A stretch of DNA of 64,000 nucleotides. Origin: Gilvimarinus algae (GTDB lineage: Bacteria > Pseudomonadota > Gammaproteobacteria > Pseudomonadales > Cellvibrionaceae). The stretch is taken from positions 186,001-250,000 of the forward strand of contig NZ_JAULRT010000032.1 of the NCBI RefSeq assembly GCF_030518215.1, given 5' to 3'. This document shows positions 44,751 through 54,764 of this stretch, one piece after another. Position 1 is the first letter of the stretch; each line of letters starts with the position of its first letter. The position numbers and the translations under genes were made by a program. The notes beneath the pieces are model-generated. The model was not told the origin of the DNA. It saw only the letters and a list, made by a program, of their open reading frames with translations, and ran no database searches.

Positions 44751-45916
44751 GCGATTCTGGTCTCTGCCATGCACAAGGTTTCTATCAGTCCTCGCAGGCT
44801 TTTTGCGGCCGGTGCCAGTTGGCCTATTTCAATAAATTCGTTGCTCTGATGGGCCTGATCAATCGAACCCGGCCCCATGACCACGGTCTGCATTCCCAGC
44901 TCCCGATAAAAGGGCGCCTCGGTAGCAAAGGCCACGCTGGCAGGTTGCTGGCCGGTCAGCCGCTCACAAGCCTTAATCAGCGGTGAGTCAAGATCCTGAT
45001 AAAACGGGTCTACCCCCTCGAAGAGCGTTGAGAAGACAATATCAACTTTACGCCGCTGCGCCAAAGGGGTGAGGCGGCGACTGATCTGCTCGCGCAGCTC
45101 GTCATTGTGCATGCCCGGTGTCGAGCGCAGGTCAAAGTGCAGCTCGCACTCGCCACAAATTCGGTTGGCCCCGTCGCCCCCGTGAATACAGCCGAGGTTC
45201 AGAGTGGGCAGGGCAACGGCAAACCCCGGGTTGTGATAGCGCTGCTGCAACTCGGTACGATAGTCCAACAGCTCGGCCATGACCTCGTGCATGGCCTCCA
45301 GCGCGCTATTACCCAGAGCCGGGTTGGAGGAATGTCCGGCGGAGCCAATAACCCGGATTGATTCCATGAGTATGCCTTTGTGCATATGAATCGGCGTCAT
45401 GCCGGTGGGCTCTCCGACCACGGCGTAGCGCGCCTTGAGTCCACCGCTTGCGACCAGGTGCCGGGCGCCACTCATGCTGCTCTCTTCGTCGGCCGTAGCT
45501 AGCACCATCACGGGCTGGGTCAGCTTGCTCAGGTCGATTTCACGCAGCGCCTCGAGCACGACAGGGAAAAACCCTTTCATATCGGTTGCGCCCAGGCCGT
45601 AGAGTTTGTCGTCTCTCTCGCTCAGCGTAAAAGGATCGCTTTGCCAGCGTCCCTCATCAAAGGGCACTGTGTCGCTGTGCCCGGCGAACACCAGCCCGCC
45701 GTCGCCCTGGCCCGCTGTAGCCAGCAGATTGAACTTGCCGGGGTGCTCCGGAACCGGCATGACCTCTACCTCAAACCCGTAGTCAGCCAGCCAGTTAGCC
45801 AAAAGCTCAATCACCCGCTGGTTTGACATATCCCAGCGCGGCACGGCGCAGCTTACTGAGGGCTCGGCCACCAGTTGGCGTAAAAAATCGGTGTAGCGAT
45901 TGAGGTTAAAAGGCAT
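44747..45916 (-). CDS. argE: Acetylornithine deacetylase
   Basis: This 389-residue M20 metallohydrolase shows VFAGHSDTVP (metal His/Asp), GLGATDMKGF, ATADEESSMSGA (catalytic Glu pair), VGEPTGM and a dimerisation segment with GSAGHSSNPALG. It deacetylates N-acetylornithine to ornithine. The start at 45916 follows GGAGAGGG; the frame stays open upstream to 46018 without a ribosome binding site. Its stop overlaps the argA start. Confidence 0.94.
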   Translation of the reverse strand: MPFNLNRYTDFLRQLVAEPSVSCAVPRWDMSNQRVIELLANWLADYGFEVEVMPVPEHPGKFNLLATAGQGDGGLVFAGHSDTVPFDEGRWQSDPFTLSERDDKLYGLGATDMKGFFPVVLEALREIDLSKLTQPVMVLATADEESSMSGARHLVASGGLKARYAVVGEPTGMTPIHMHKGILMESIRVIGSAGHSSNPALGNSALEAMHEVMAELLDYRTELQQRYHNPGFAVALPTLNLGCIHGGDGANRICGECELHFDLRSTPGMHNDELREQISRRLTPLAQRRKVDIVFSTLFEGVDPFYQDLDSPLIKACERLTGQQPASVAFATEAPFYRELGMQTVVMGPGSIDQAHQSNEFIEIGQLAPAAKSLRGLIETLCMAETRIA

Positions 45917-46069
45917 AACACCCTCTCCGGTAAACAGCCCGACAGTGTAATACAGCGCCGAAAATTCACAAATGGCTGGTGAAGGGCGAAAAGCGGATTT
46001 TGATACTAAGCTTGTCACTTTGGCAGGTCACTCTAGCGGTTGGTTTTCACACATTCATTTGGAGGATAT

Positions 46070-46846
46070 ATGCGTCATTATCGTGGGCGTTTTTGGATGC
46101 TGGGGGTTTTGGGGCTTTGGTTTTGCGCGCTCAATGCCGGTGCTGTGGATGTGCTCGAGTCGACGCCCGTGGGTAGCTGGCAGCAACGTGAAGAGTCCAC
46201 CATCGATCACAAGGGGCGCGAGGCCGTGGCTTTGGTCCGCAGCTCCATGATTGCTAAGGAAGAGCGCAATGGCCAGCCACACTACTGGATCGAGGTGGAG
46301 TCGCAGAATTACAAGGTCAAGAATGGAAAGCGCAAAAAGGATGGTGACATCACCATCGTCAAGGTGTTGGTATCCCAGGCGGCACTAACGGGCGACCCGG
46401 GCGACATTATGAGTAATTTGCGGGGCATCGGTGACGAAATCATCCTGCAAAGTGGTGATCAGCAGCCCATGCGTATCACCGGTGGCGGTGCCATGGCCGA
46501 TGCCATGCTCCAGGCTATGGGCACTCAAATGGATTACGACTATCGCACCGCGGGTGAAAAGGATGTCTCAGTGCCCGCCGGCACGTTTACCTGCACGGTG
46601 CACGAGGGCAGTGGTTACACGGAAATGAAAGTGATGTTCAAAACCATCAGGGTCGAGAGTGAAACGCAGATGTGCCTGTCCGGCTCAGTGCCTTTTGCGC
46701 TGGTTTCCAGTGAGTCGGAAAGTGTGACAAATGGCGATAAATCAAAAACCACGGTAAAGCTGTTGGAGTTTGGGGCCAGCGGGGCGGTATCGAAGATTAC
46801 TCAGGCGCCTGCGGATGCGCCAAGCCTGCCGAGTTTTCTCAACTGA
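46070..46846 (+). CDS. Exported protein of unknown function
   Basis: This 258-residue protein begins at 46070, with GGAGG just upstream. It has a signal peptide (WMLGVLGLWFCALNAGAVDV, residues about 9-28). The mature part is a beta-rich domain with two cysteines (FTCTVHEG and TQMCLSGS) and an Ala/Gly-rich middle (GGGAMADAMLQAMG). The end is Pro-rich (APADAPSLPSF). I cannot name the family. It is divergent from argE and convergent with the Pit transporter. Confidence 0.75.
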   Translation: MRHYRGRFWMLGVLGLWFCALNAGAVDVLESTPVGSWQQREESTIDHKGREAVALVRSSMIAKEERNGQPHYWIEVESQNYKVKNGKRKKDGDITIVKVLVSQAALTGDPGDIMSNLRGIGDEIILQSGDQQPMRITGGGAMADAMLQAMGTQMDYDYRTAGEKDVSVPAGTFTCTVHEGSGYTEMKVMFKTIRVESETQMCLSGSVPFALVSSESESVTNGDKSKTTVKLLEFGASGAVSKITQAPADAPSLPSFLN

Positions 46847-46848
46847 CA

Positions 46849-46874
46849 CTGGGGAGGGCAGTCGCCCTCCCCAG
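46849..46874. terminator. GC-rich hairpin between convergent genes
   Basis: CTGGGGAGGGC, AGTC loop, GCCCTCCCCAG: an 11-bp perfect stem lying directly between the two stop codons. It lacks a T-run on either side, so termination efficiency is uncertain. Confidence 0.6.
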
Positions 46875-46878
46875 TCGA

Positions 46879-48153
46879 TCAGCCAAAGATGCCCTTGAAG
46901 AAGAAAAAGAACAAAATGGCCAGGCCGGCACCCGCCGGCAGAGTCACGATCCAGGACATAAAAATCGAGCCCACAACACCCAGGTTAAGGGCGCCAATGC
47001 CGCGTGCCAGGCCGACGCCGAGCACTGCGCCGACCAGTGTATGAGTGGTGGAGATGGGCAGACCTGTGCCTGAGGCCAGCACCACCGTGGCTGCGGCAGC
47101 CAGCTCAGCAGCAAAGCCGCGGCTGGGGGTCAGCTCGGTGATCTTTTTGCCGATGGTGGCCATCACCTTAAAACCGTAGGTGGCAAGCCCAATCACGATA
47201 CCTACACCGCCGATCAGCAGGACCCAGCTCGGCATCACAGACTGGCTGGCGACGCCGCCGGTTTTGACCACGTTAATGACGGCCGCCATAGGGCCGACGG
47301 CGTTGGCGACATCGTTGGAGCCGTGGGCAAAGGCCATGGCACAGGCGGTGAAGACCATGAGCACTGCAAACATTTTTTCGACGTTGGCAAAGCGGTTTCC
47401 AGAGGCGGGTGTTGCCTCGGGCTTAACCCGGCGCAGCAGGTAAATGCCAAATGCGCAGACAATCCCGCCGATAACAGCGGCGATCAGGGTGCTCTCGATA
47501 AAGCTTAGGGAGAAGCCGACGTCCTTGAACACATGCTTGAGGCCCTTGAGCAGGGTGACCATGGCGATCAGAAAGCCGACGGCGAACATGTAAAAGGGAA
47601 TATAGCGTTTGGCCTGGGTAAAAGGGTCTTCGGCGTTGAGGATCAGCCGCTGCACGGAGCGGAAGATAAAAAAGGCGATGGTGCCGGCGAGCATGGGCGA
47701 GACGACCCAACTGGCCACAATAGACAGGACCTTGCCCCAGGCAACCGCCTCCACGGAGATGCCGACAGCGGCAAAGCCGACGATCGCGCCGACGATCGAG
47801 TGGGTGGTGGACACCGGCCACCCGAGGATGCTGGCCACCAGCAGCCAGGTGCCTGCGGCCAGCAACGCCGAGAGCATCCCGTACACCAGCAGATCGGGGG
47901 AGCCCGCCATAATGGCCGGGTCGACAATGCCCTTGCGAATTGTCGAGGTGACGGCGCCGCCGGCTAGGTAGGCCCCCAAAAACTCGAAAATCATGGCGAT
48001 AACGATCGCCTGCTTGATAGTCAGCGCCTTCGAGCCGACGGAAGTGCCCATGGCGTTGGCGACGTCGTTAGCGCCGACCCCCCACGCCATAAAAAGGCCA
48101 AACACACAGGCGAGTATCAGCAGAATCTGGCCGTATTCGGCAATAACGGTCAT
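46879..48153 (-). CDS. Low-affinity inorganic phosphate transporter (Pit family)
   Basis: This 424-residue, roughly ten-span protein carries the two family repeats: WGVGANDVANAMGTSVGSKAL near the N-terminus and AMAFAHGSNDVANAVGPMAA in the second half. PVSTTHSIVG and PISTTHTLVG mark the re-entrant segments. It imports metal-phosphate with protons. The DUF47 gene lies 52 bp upstream on the same strand, and the pair is the standard Pit-accessory unit. Confidence 0.94.
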   Translation of the reverse strand: MTVIAEYGQILLILACVFGLFMAWGVGANDVANAMGTSVGSKALTIKQAIVIAMIFEFLGAYLAGGAVTSTIRKGIVDPAIMAGSPDLLVYGMLSALLAAGTWLLVASILGWPVSTTHSIVGAIVGFAAVGISVEAVAWGKVLSIVASWVVSPMLAGTIAFFIFRSVQRLILNAEDPFTQAKRYIPFYMFAVGFLIAMVTLLKGLKHVFKDVGFSLSFIESTLIAAVIGGIVCAFGIYLLRRVKPEATPASGNRFANVEKMFAVLMVFTACAMAFAHGSNDVANAVGPMAAVINVVKTGGVASQSVMPSWVLLIGGVGIVIGLATYGFKVMATIGKKITELTPSRGFAAELAAAATVVLASGTGLPISTTHTLVGAVLGVGLARGIGALNLGVVGSIFMSWIVTLPAGAGLAILFFFFFKGIFG

Positions 48154-48205
48154 GAAAATTTCCCCGGTTATCTATCGTTCGTTGAGTGTTGTCGTTGTTA
48201 TCCGC

Positions 48206-48886
48206 TCAGCGGGCTAAAAGCAGTTGCAATCGGCTGCCCACTGCCTGAGCGCGGTCAGCCAGATCGCCAATCCAGTCGATAATCTGGTACAGGAACATCA
48301 CCTCCACCGCCGGTAGTTCTGACTCGAGCTTAAACAGCGCGGCCCGGATCTCAACCTGGAGTTTGTCGTTGGTGCGCTCGTACTGGTCGAGCTTTTCAAT
48401 CATGTTCTCCACCAGAGTCAACTCGCGGCCAGAAAAGCCTGCTTCCAGCAGCTCGTCCAACTCGTTAATGGCGATCAGGGCTTGCTCGGCGGTTTGCTGA
48501 GCGGAGGTGACGAACTCGGTAAAGCTCACCTGTAGGCTTGCTGGCAGCACCATTTTGCGGCCGAGCATAATGCCGGAGATGTCCTGCGCCTTATTGGCGA
48601 TGCGGTCCTGGGTGCTGAGCAGTTCGAGAAGGTCGGTGCGGGGAACGGGTAGAAAAAGGCTCTTGGGCAAATGCAGGCGCAGCTGTTTTTTCAGCTCATC
48701 GGCCCGGCGCTCAAGTTTGGAAATCTCCGCCTGGGTCGCCTCGGCGCGGGGCCAATCGCCGGCGATGACCGCCTCGATAAAATCCGGAAGCTTGCCGGAA
48801 GCCTCGACCACAGTCGCCATGTGTTCCTGCATGGGCTTGATGGGCGAGCGCCCAAACATATTGGAAAACGGGTTGCTGAAGACCAT
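48206..48886 (-). CDS. DUF47/TIGR00153 Pit-accessory protein
   Basis: This 226-residue, all-helical PhoU-like protein contains LPDFIEAVIAGDWPRAEATQAEISKLERRADELKK and LLELLSTQDRIANKAQDI, both family hallmarks. It commonly sits before a Pit gene and is thought to control phosphate entry. It is divergent from the GspE-type gene, with 138 bp between them. A TATAAG hexamer at 48920-48925 is a weak promoter candidate on the plus side. Confidence 0.9.
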   Translation of the reverse strand: MVFSNPFSNMFGRSPIKPMQEHMATVVEASGKLPDFIEAVIAGDWPRAEATQAEISKLERRADELKKQLRLHLPKSLFLPVPRTDLLELLSTQDRIANKAQDISGIMLGRKMVLPASLQVSFTEFVTSAQQTAEQALIAINELDELLEAGFSGRELTLVENMIEKLDQYERTNDKLQVEIRAALFKLESELPAVEVMFLYQIIDWIGDLADRAQAVGSRLQLLLAR

Positions 48887-49024
48887 AATGATTGTCCTTT
48901 GCTCAGAATCAGCGCGCAGTATAAGAATATTGGGCAGTCAGGTCACCCTGAATGCTGGGCCCGTGACGGATCTGCCGCCGGCAGGCTACAATCGGCCCAA
49001 GTGAGTCACCCAAGGGAGTAAACC

Positions 49025-50803
49025 ATGCCCCAGCCGCCGGCTGCAGAAAAAGTGCTGGATCTGCGATCTGTCATTGATGACCTGGTGAATGATGGCCGCA
49101 TGAGTCAGGCGGACGCCAATATACTGCTTGGAGCCAACCGCACTCGCTCGCAGACGGCGATGCACCCCTTGGCGTATGTCGCCAGCCAGGGCATTGACGA
49201 TCAGGCCCGCCCGGGCAAGCTGCTCGACGGCGAAGCGCTCACCCAGTGGATGGCCCAGCGGGCCGGATTGCCGGTCTTTCATATCGATCCACTCAAAATT
49301 GATGTCTCCAAGGTCACCTCGGTGGTGTCTTACGCTTTTGCCAAACGCCACAGTATTCTCTGTGTCGGTGTTACCCCCGACGAGGTGCTGATCGCCTGCG
49401 CCCAGCCGTTTCTCACTGGCTGGGAGCCCCAGGTCGAGCACGTTGCCCGGCGCAAGGTGACGCGGGTGTTTGCCAACCCGGCCGATGTCGCCCGCTACCA
49501 GATTGAGTTCTATACCCTGGCGCGTTCGGTCTCCGGGGCCAGCGGCGGCCCCGGGGCATCGGCCGTGACCAACTTCGAGCAGCTTGTGGATTTGAAATCC
49601 CTGGGCGATGCCGATGCCGACGACAAGCACGTGGTTAATATTGTCGACTGGTTGTTACAGTACGCTTACGATCAGCGCGCCAGCGACATTCATATTGAGC
49701 CGCGGCGTGAAGTCGGGCGGGTTCGCTTTCGCATCGACGGGGTTCTGCACGACGTCTATGAGTTCCCCGCCACTGTGGCCATGGCCGTCGTCAGCCGCTT
49801 CAAAGTGTTGGGGCGCATGAATATTGCCGAGAAGCGCAAGCCTCAGGATGGGCGCATCAAGACCCGCCGCGCCGATGACAGCGAGGTGGAGCTGCGGCTG
49901 TCGACCCTGCCCACCGCCTTTGGTGAGAAGCTGGTGATGCGGATCTTTGACCCCGAGGTCTTGTTGCGCAGCTTTCACGATTTGGGCCTGGTGGGCGACG
50001 ACTACAATCGCTGGGACGGCATGCTCAACCGGCCCAACGGGATAGTTCTGGTGACAGGCCCAACGGGCTCGGGTAAAACCACCACGCTCTATTCATCGCT
50101 GCGCAAAGTCGCGACCAGCGAGGTCAATGTCAGCACCATTGAAGACCCGATTGAGATGGTGGAGGAGCGCTTTAACCAGACACAGGTGCACCACAAAATT
50201 GAACTGGATTTCGCCGCCGGTATTCGCACCCTGATGCGTCAGGACCCGGATATCATAATGGTTGGCGAAATGCGCGACCTGGAAACCGCGCAGATGGCCG
50301 TGCAGGCGGCGCTGACCGGCCATCTGGTATTGTCCACGCTGCACACCAACGATGCCCCTGCCACCGTCGCCCGGCTGCTGGATCTGGGAATTCCCTCCTA
50401 CCTTATCAACGCCACCTTGCTCGGTATCATGGCGCAGCGTTTGGTGCGTACTCTCTGCCCGCATTGCAAGGAAGCCGGCAGTATCAAGCGAGAAGACTGG
50501 GATGCGCTGGTGGCTCCCTGGAAGGTGAACCTGCCCGATCAGGTGTACCGCCCCGTCGGTTGCCTGGAGTGTCGCAACACCGGGTATCTGGGGCGGCAGG
50601 GCATCTTTGAGATCCTGCTGCTGTCGGACACCATAAAAGAATTGATTACTGACGGCTGCAATCTGCAGACCTTGCGTAAGCAGGCCATGCGCGAGGGGAT
50701 GAGAACCCTCCGACTGTCCGGCGCCCAGAAAATAGCAGCCGGCTTGACGACCATGGAAGAAGTTCTGAGAGTGGCCCCGCCTCCCGAGCGCAGCGATCGT
50801 TAA
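49025..50803 (+). CDS. Orphan GspE/PilB-type secretion or pilus ATPase
   Basis: This 592-residue protein has an N-terminal MshEN/T2SSE-N region (about 30-190) and a RecA-like ATPase. Walker A is GPTGSGKTTTLY, the Asp box TIEDPIEM, Walker B IIMVGEMRDLETA and the His box TGHLVLSTLHTND. A CPHC...CLEC zinc-type cysteine set lies near residues 479-520 (LCPHCKEAG, GCLECRNTGY). Such ATPases power type II secretion or type IV pili. No other gsp, pil or msh gene is nearby, so its partner system is unknown. It is 16 bp upstream of glnE. Confidence 0.92.
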   Translation: MPQPPAAEKVLDLRSVIDDLVNDGRMSQADANILLGANRTRSQTAMHPLAYVASQGIDDQARPGKLLDGEALTQWMAQRAGLPVFHIDPLKIDVSKVTSVVSYAFAKRHSILCVGVTPDEVLIACAQPFLTGWEPQVEHVARRKVTRVFANPADVARYQIEFYTLARSVSGASGGPGASAVTNFEQLVDLKSLGDADADDKHVVNIVDWLLQYAYDQRASDIHIEPRREVGRVRFRIDGVLHDVYEFPATVAMAVVSRFKVLGRMNIAEKRKPQDGRIKTRRADDSEVELRLSTLPTAFGEKLVMRIFDPEVLLRSFHDLGLVGDDYNRWDGMLNRPNGIVLVTGPTGSGKTTTLYSSLRKVATSEVNVSTIEDPIEMVEERFNQTQVHHKIELDFAAGIRTLMRQDPDIIMVGEMRDLETAQMAVQAALTGHLVLSTLHTNDAPATVARLLDLGIPSYLINATLLGIMAQRLVRTLCPHCKEAGSIKREDWDALVAPWKVNLPDQVYRPVGCLECRNTGYLGRQGIFEILLLSDTIKELITDGCNLQTLRKQAMREGMRTLRLSGAQKIAAGLTTMEEVLRVAPPPERSDR

Positions 50804-50819
50804 TGATGTTGGAGACCCT

Positions 50820-53765
50820 ATGACCCAAGCGCAAGAAATTCCCGGCGCTTTGCGAGCCATCGCGGAGCAGCACCGCGAAGCGTTGATCCAGGCCTGGCAA
50901 CAAGCGAAGCTTGAGGAGTTTTCGCAGTTGCTAGCCAAGGCCCCGGCGGCGCCCGACTGGGAGCTTTTCAACGCTCAGCTCACCAAGGTACTGGCCTGTA
51001 GCGAGTTTGTGGCAAAAACCTGCCGAATCAATCCCCAGCATTTGGCCGAGCTTTTGCGCCGCGGGCGTTTGTTTGCCGCCCAGTGTGACGATGACCTCTC
51101 CCGGCTGGCAGAGTCCTTGGCTGCGTGCTCCGATGAGACCGAGCTCGAGCAGCTCGTCAGGCGCGAGCGCAATCGCGCTATGGTGCGTATCATCTGGCGC
51201 GATCTCAATCGGCTGGGGAGCATGCTTGAGATTACCGCCGAATTGTCGGCTTTTGCCGATACCGTGATACAGGCGTGCCTCAATTGGCATTACCGGGCAC
51301 TGGTTGCGCGCTACGGCGAGCCGGTAGGCCGTCAGAGCGGGCAACCTCAGCCTATGGTGGTGCTGGGTATGGGCAAGCTCGGTGCGCGCGAGCTCAATGT
51401 CTCCTCGGATATCGATCTGATATTCGCCTACCCAGAAGCCGGCGAAACCAACGGCAAGAAAAGCCTGACCAATCAGGAGTTCTTTGTCCGTTTGGGGCAA
51501 AAGTTGATCCGCAGCCTGGACGCGCAAACCGCCGACGGTTTCGTCTTCCGGGTGGATATGCGCCTGCGGCCCCACGGGCAAAGTGGCGCGCTGGTGCAGA
51601 ATTTCGACGCAATGGAGAGCTACTATCAGTCTCAGGGGCGCGATTGGGAGCGCTACGCCATGATCAAGGCGCGCCCCGTCGCCTGGGTGGCCGGTGGTGA
51701 AGCGGCCTGTGACGAGTTGATGCAAATGCTGGCGCCTTTTACCTATCGCCAGTACGTGGATTTCAGCGTGATCGAATCGCTGCGGGATATGAAAGGTTTG
51801 ATCCAGCGCCAGGTGCAGCGCAAGGGCATGGATCTGGACGTCAAGTTGGGCGAAGGCGGTATCCGCGAGGTGGAGTTCGTGGTGCAGCTGTTTCAGTTGA
51901 TTCGTGGCGGGCGCGAGACGGCGCTGCGCGAGCGTCAGGTCTGCAAACTACTGCCCATGCTGGAGCGAGAAAAATACCTGCCGCCGGGCAGTGGCGAGGC
52001 GCTGCTCAGCGCCTATGAGTTTCTGCGCAATACCGAACACGCCATACAGGGCTACCAGGACCGTCAGACGCAGTCCCTGCCGACGGATTCGACCGGCCAG
52101 CTGCGTCTCGCCTGGGCCATGGGTTTTGAGAGCTGGCAGGCTTTTTTCGATGTGCTCAGCGAGCACCGCCAGCGGGTCAACAGCGAATTTCAGCAGGTGA
52201 TTGCCGACCCGGATAGCGACTCTGCGGTAGACGATGCCGAGCTCAACGATTGGCTGGGGTTGTGGGATCACACGCTGGCAGGTGAGGAGGCGCTGGCGTT
52301 TTTGGCGGAACACGGCTGTGAGCCGGGCGAGGCGATTGTTGAGGCGCTCGCCAGCTTGCAGCAATCGCGGCAGGTGCTGGCGATGCAGGCATCCAGCCGC
52401 ACGCGCCTGGATGCCTTTGTGCCGCGGCTGTTGGCGAGTCTTGCCAGCGAGCCGGATATTGACGCCGCCGAAACGCTGCAGCGCATCCTGCCTTTTGTCG
52501 AGGCGGTTGCACGGCGCAGCGCCTACCTGGTGATGTTGGTGGAGAATCCCACAGCGCTGCGCCAGCTGGTGCACCTGAGTGCGGCCAGCCCCTGGATTGC
52601 CCACCAGCTCGCTCAGCATCCGATTCTGCTGGATGAGCTGCTGACCCCCGAAAGCCTCTACGCGCCACCGGATAAAGACGCGCTGCGCGATGAGCTGCGC
52701 CGCGAGCTCCTGCGCTTGGGCTGGGATGATCTCGAAGGCCACATGGAGTCTCTGCGCTACTTTCGCAGTGCCCACGCCCTGCGGGTGGCCGCCAGTGAGG
52801 TGACCGGTGCCCTGGCTTTGATGAAGGTCAGTGATTATCTCACCTATATCGCCGAGGTTGTTCTCGAGCACGTGCTGGTGCTCGCCTGGGAGCAGATGGT
52901 GGCGCGCCACGGCCATCCCCGCGCCGAGAGCGGCGCTGAGGAACGCGAGCCGAACCTGGTGATTGTGGGTTACGGTAAGCTCGGCGGTATCGAGCTGGGT
53001 CACGGCTCCGATCTGGATCTGGTGTTTATTCACGATACCTATGCCGGCGGCTCGACCAGCGGCGAAAAGTCGGTGGATAACCTGACCTTTTATACCCGGC
53101 TTGGGCAACGGATCATCCATATTCTCAACACTCAGACGGTCTCCGGACTGCTCTATGAGGTGGATATGCGCCTGCGCCCTTCGGGCAATTCCGGCATGCT
53201 GGTCAGCTCTCTCGGCGCCTTTGAAAAGTACCAGTTTGGTGAAGCCTGGACTTGGGAGCACCAAGCGCTGGTCAGAGCCAGACCTGTAGCGGGGAGCGAA
53301 GCCTTGGCGGCGCGCTTTGATCAGGTGCGTGAGCGTGTGCTGGGCCAGAGCCGGGAGGCGGCGACACTGCGCCGCGAGGTCATTGAAATGCGCGAAAAAA
53401 TGCGCAGTCACCTCGGTAGCGGTACAGATACGGGTAAATTTCAGCTCAAGCAGGATGCCGGAGGTATCGTCGATATTGAATTTATGGTTCAATACGCCGT
53501 TTTGGCGTGGGCCCACAAAGCACCCTCGCTCACCCGGTACACGGACAATATCCGCATTCTCGAAACTCTGGAGCGGGAGGCCTTATTGCCTGCCGAGACG
53601 GTTTCGCAACTGATTGACGCCTACAAGGCCTATCGGTCCACCGGACACCGCCTAGCGTTACAGCGCCAGGAGGCGGTACTGCAAGGTGATGATGTGTTTA
53701 GCGCTGAGCGCAGACAGGTAACTGACATCTGGCAAGAGCTGATGCTCGCGCCGGATAGCCAATGA
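50820..53765 (+). CDS. glnE: Bifunctional glutamine synthetase adenylyltransferase/adenylyl-removing enzyme
   Basis: This 981-residue protein has two nucleotidyltransferase domains. The N-terminal one shows GMGKLGARELNVSSDIDLIFAYP, and the C-terminal one GYGKLGGIELGHGSDLDLVFIHD. Each is followed by a helical regulatory domain (GGIREVEF and GGIVDIEF). It adenylylates and deadenylylates glutamine synthetase under P-II control. Both catalytic Asp pairs are present. It lies upstream of ilvE as in Pseudomonas. Confidence 0.97.
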   Translation: MTQAQEIPGALRAIAEQHREALIQAWQQAKLEEFSQLLAKAPAAPDWELFNAQLTKVLACSEFVAKTCRINPQHLAELLRRGRLFAAQCDDDLSRLAESLAACSDETELEQLVRRERNRAMVRIIWRDLNRLGSMLEITAELSAFADTVIQACLNWHYRALVARYGEPVGRQSGQPQPMVVLGMGKLGARELNVSSDIDLIFAYPEAGETNGKKSLTNQEFFVRLGQKLIRSLDAQTADGFVFRVDMRLRPHGQSGALVQNFDAMESYYQSQGRDWERYAMIKARPVAWVAGGEAACDELMQMLAPFTYRQYVDFSVIESLRDMKGLIQRQVQRKGMDLDVKLGEGGIREVEFVVQLFQLIRGGRETALRERQVCKLLPMLEREKYLPPGSGEALLSAYEFLRNTEHAIQGYQDRQTQSLPTDSTGQLRLAWAMGFESWQAFFDVLSEHRQRVNSEFQQVIADPDSDSAVDDAELNDWLGLWDHTLAGEEALAFLAEHGCEPGEAIVEALASLQQSRQVLAMQASSRTRLDAFVPRLLASLASEPDIDAAETLQRILPFVEAVARRSAYLVMLVENPTALRQLVHLSAASPWIAHQLAQHPILLDELLTPESLYAPPDKDALRDELRRELLRLGWDDLEGHMESLRYFRSAHALRVAASEVTGALALMKVSDYLTYIAEVVLEHVLVLAWEQMVARHGHPRAESGAEEREPNLVIVGYGKLGGIELGHGSDLDLVFIHDTYAGGSTSGEKSVDNLTFYTRLGQRIIHILNTQTVSGLLYEVDMRLRPSGNSGMLVSSLGAFEKYQFGEAWTWEHQALVRARPVAGSEALAARFDQVRERVLGQSREAATLRREVIEMREKMRSHLGSGTDTGKFQLKQDAGGIVDIEFMVQYAVLAWAHKAPSLTRYTDNIRILETLEREALLPAETVSQLIDAYKAYRSTGHRLALQRQEAVLQGDDVFSAERRQVTDIWQELMLAPDSQ

Positions 53766-53831
53766 CCCGCGCTGCCGTCGACCCTTGGACCACTATCCCT
53801 GTATTGAACTGAGACTTTTTAGGAGTTGGCT

Positions 53832-54761
53832 ATGTCATTTGCCGATCGCGACGGCGTAATCTGGCTGGATGGCGAACTGGTGCCCTGGCGTGACGCTCGC
53901 GTACACGTTCTGACCCACACCCTGCACTACGGCATGGGGGTGTTTGAGGGGGTTCGGGCCTACGAAACCGCTGAAGATGGCACCTGCATTTTTCGTTTGC
54001 AGGAGCACACCGATCGCCTGTTCCGCTCGGCGCACATCATGCGTATGAAGCTGCCCTACGATAAGGCCGCCCTCAACGAGGCGCAAAAGTGTGTGGTGCG
54101 GGAAAATAACTTGCACGAGAGCTACCTGCGTCCCATGGCTTTTTACGGCTCTGAGGGAATGGGTTTGCGCGCCGACAACCTGCGGGTGCACGTGATGGTG
54201 GCTGCCTGGAACTGGCCGTCCTACATGTCGCCGGAAGCCCGTGACATGGGCATCAAAGTGCGGACCTCCAGCTACACTCGTCACCACGTGAACATTTCCA
54301 TGTGCAAGGCCAAGGCGAACGGGCACTACATCAACTCCCTGCTGGCTCTGCAAGAAGCCCTCGACAGCGGGTGTGAAGAGGCGCTGCTGCTGGACAACGA
54401 AGGCTATGTGGCCGAAGGCAGTGGCGAGAACGTGTTTGTGGTGCGCGATGGCGTGATCTACACCCCCGAGCTCACTTCTTGTCTGGACGGCATCACCCGC
54501 AACACGATTTTTGCGCTGGCCAGTGAGTGTGGCTATCCCGTGCGTGAAAAGCGCATTACCCGCGATGAAGTTTATGTGGCGGACGAGGTGTTCTTTACCG
54601 GTACCGCTGCGGAGGTTTTGCCTATTCGCGAGCTCGACGGCCGAATGATCGGCGAGGGCAAGCGCGGCCCGATCACCACCGAGCTGCAGGGGTTGTATTT
54701 TGACGCGGTCAAGGGGCGCCTGCCCCAGCACAAAGGATGGTTAGCGCCGATCAAAGGTTAA
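53832..54761 (+). CDS. ilvE: Branched-chain amino acid aminotransferase
   Basis: This 309-residue fold-type IV PLP enzyme shows HTLHYGMGVFEGVRAY, ISMCKAKANGHYINSLLA (PLP Lys), EGYVAEGSGENVFVV and FFTGTAAEVLPIRELDG. It catalyses the last step of leucine, isoleucine and valine synthesis. AGGAG at 53821-53825 fixes the ATG at 53832. It is four bases upstream of the waaF start. Confidence 0.96.
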   Translation: MSFADRDGVIWLDGELVPWRDARVHVLTHTLHYGMGVFEGVRAYETAEDGTCIFRLQEHTDRLFRSAHIMRMKLPYDKAALNEAQKCVVRENNLHESYLRPMAFYGSEGMGLRADNLRVHVMVAAWNWPSYMSPEARDMGIKVRTSSYTRHHVNISMCKAKANGHYINSLLALQEALDSGCEEALLLDNEGYVAEGSGENVFVVRDGVIYTPELTSCLDGITRNTIFALASECGYPVREKRITRDEVYVADEVFFTGTAAEVLPIRELDGRMIGEGKRGPITTELQGLYFDAVKGRLPQHKGWLAPIKG

Positions 54762-54764
54762 CGC

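Noticed and set aside
52243-53516. Minus-strand frames of up to 522 codons opposite glnE (51948-53516)
   Set aside because: These are GC-skew shadows of the glnE reading frame; the products are His/Gln/Arg-rich with no domain.
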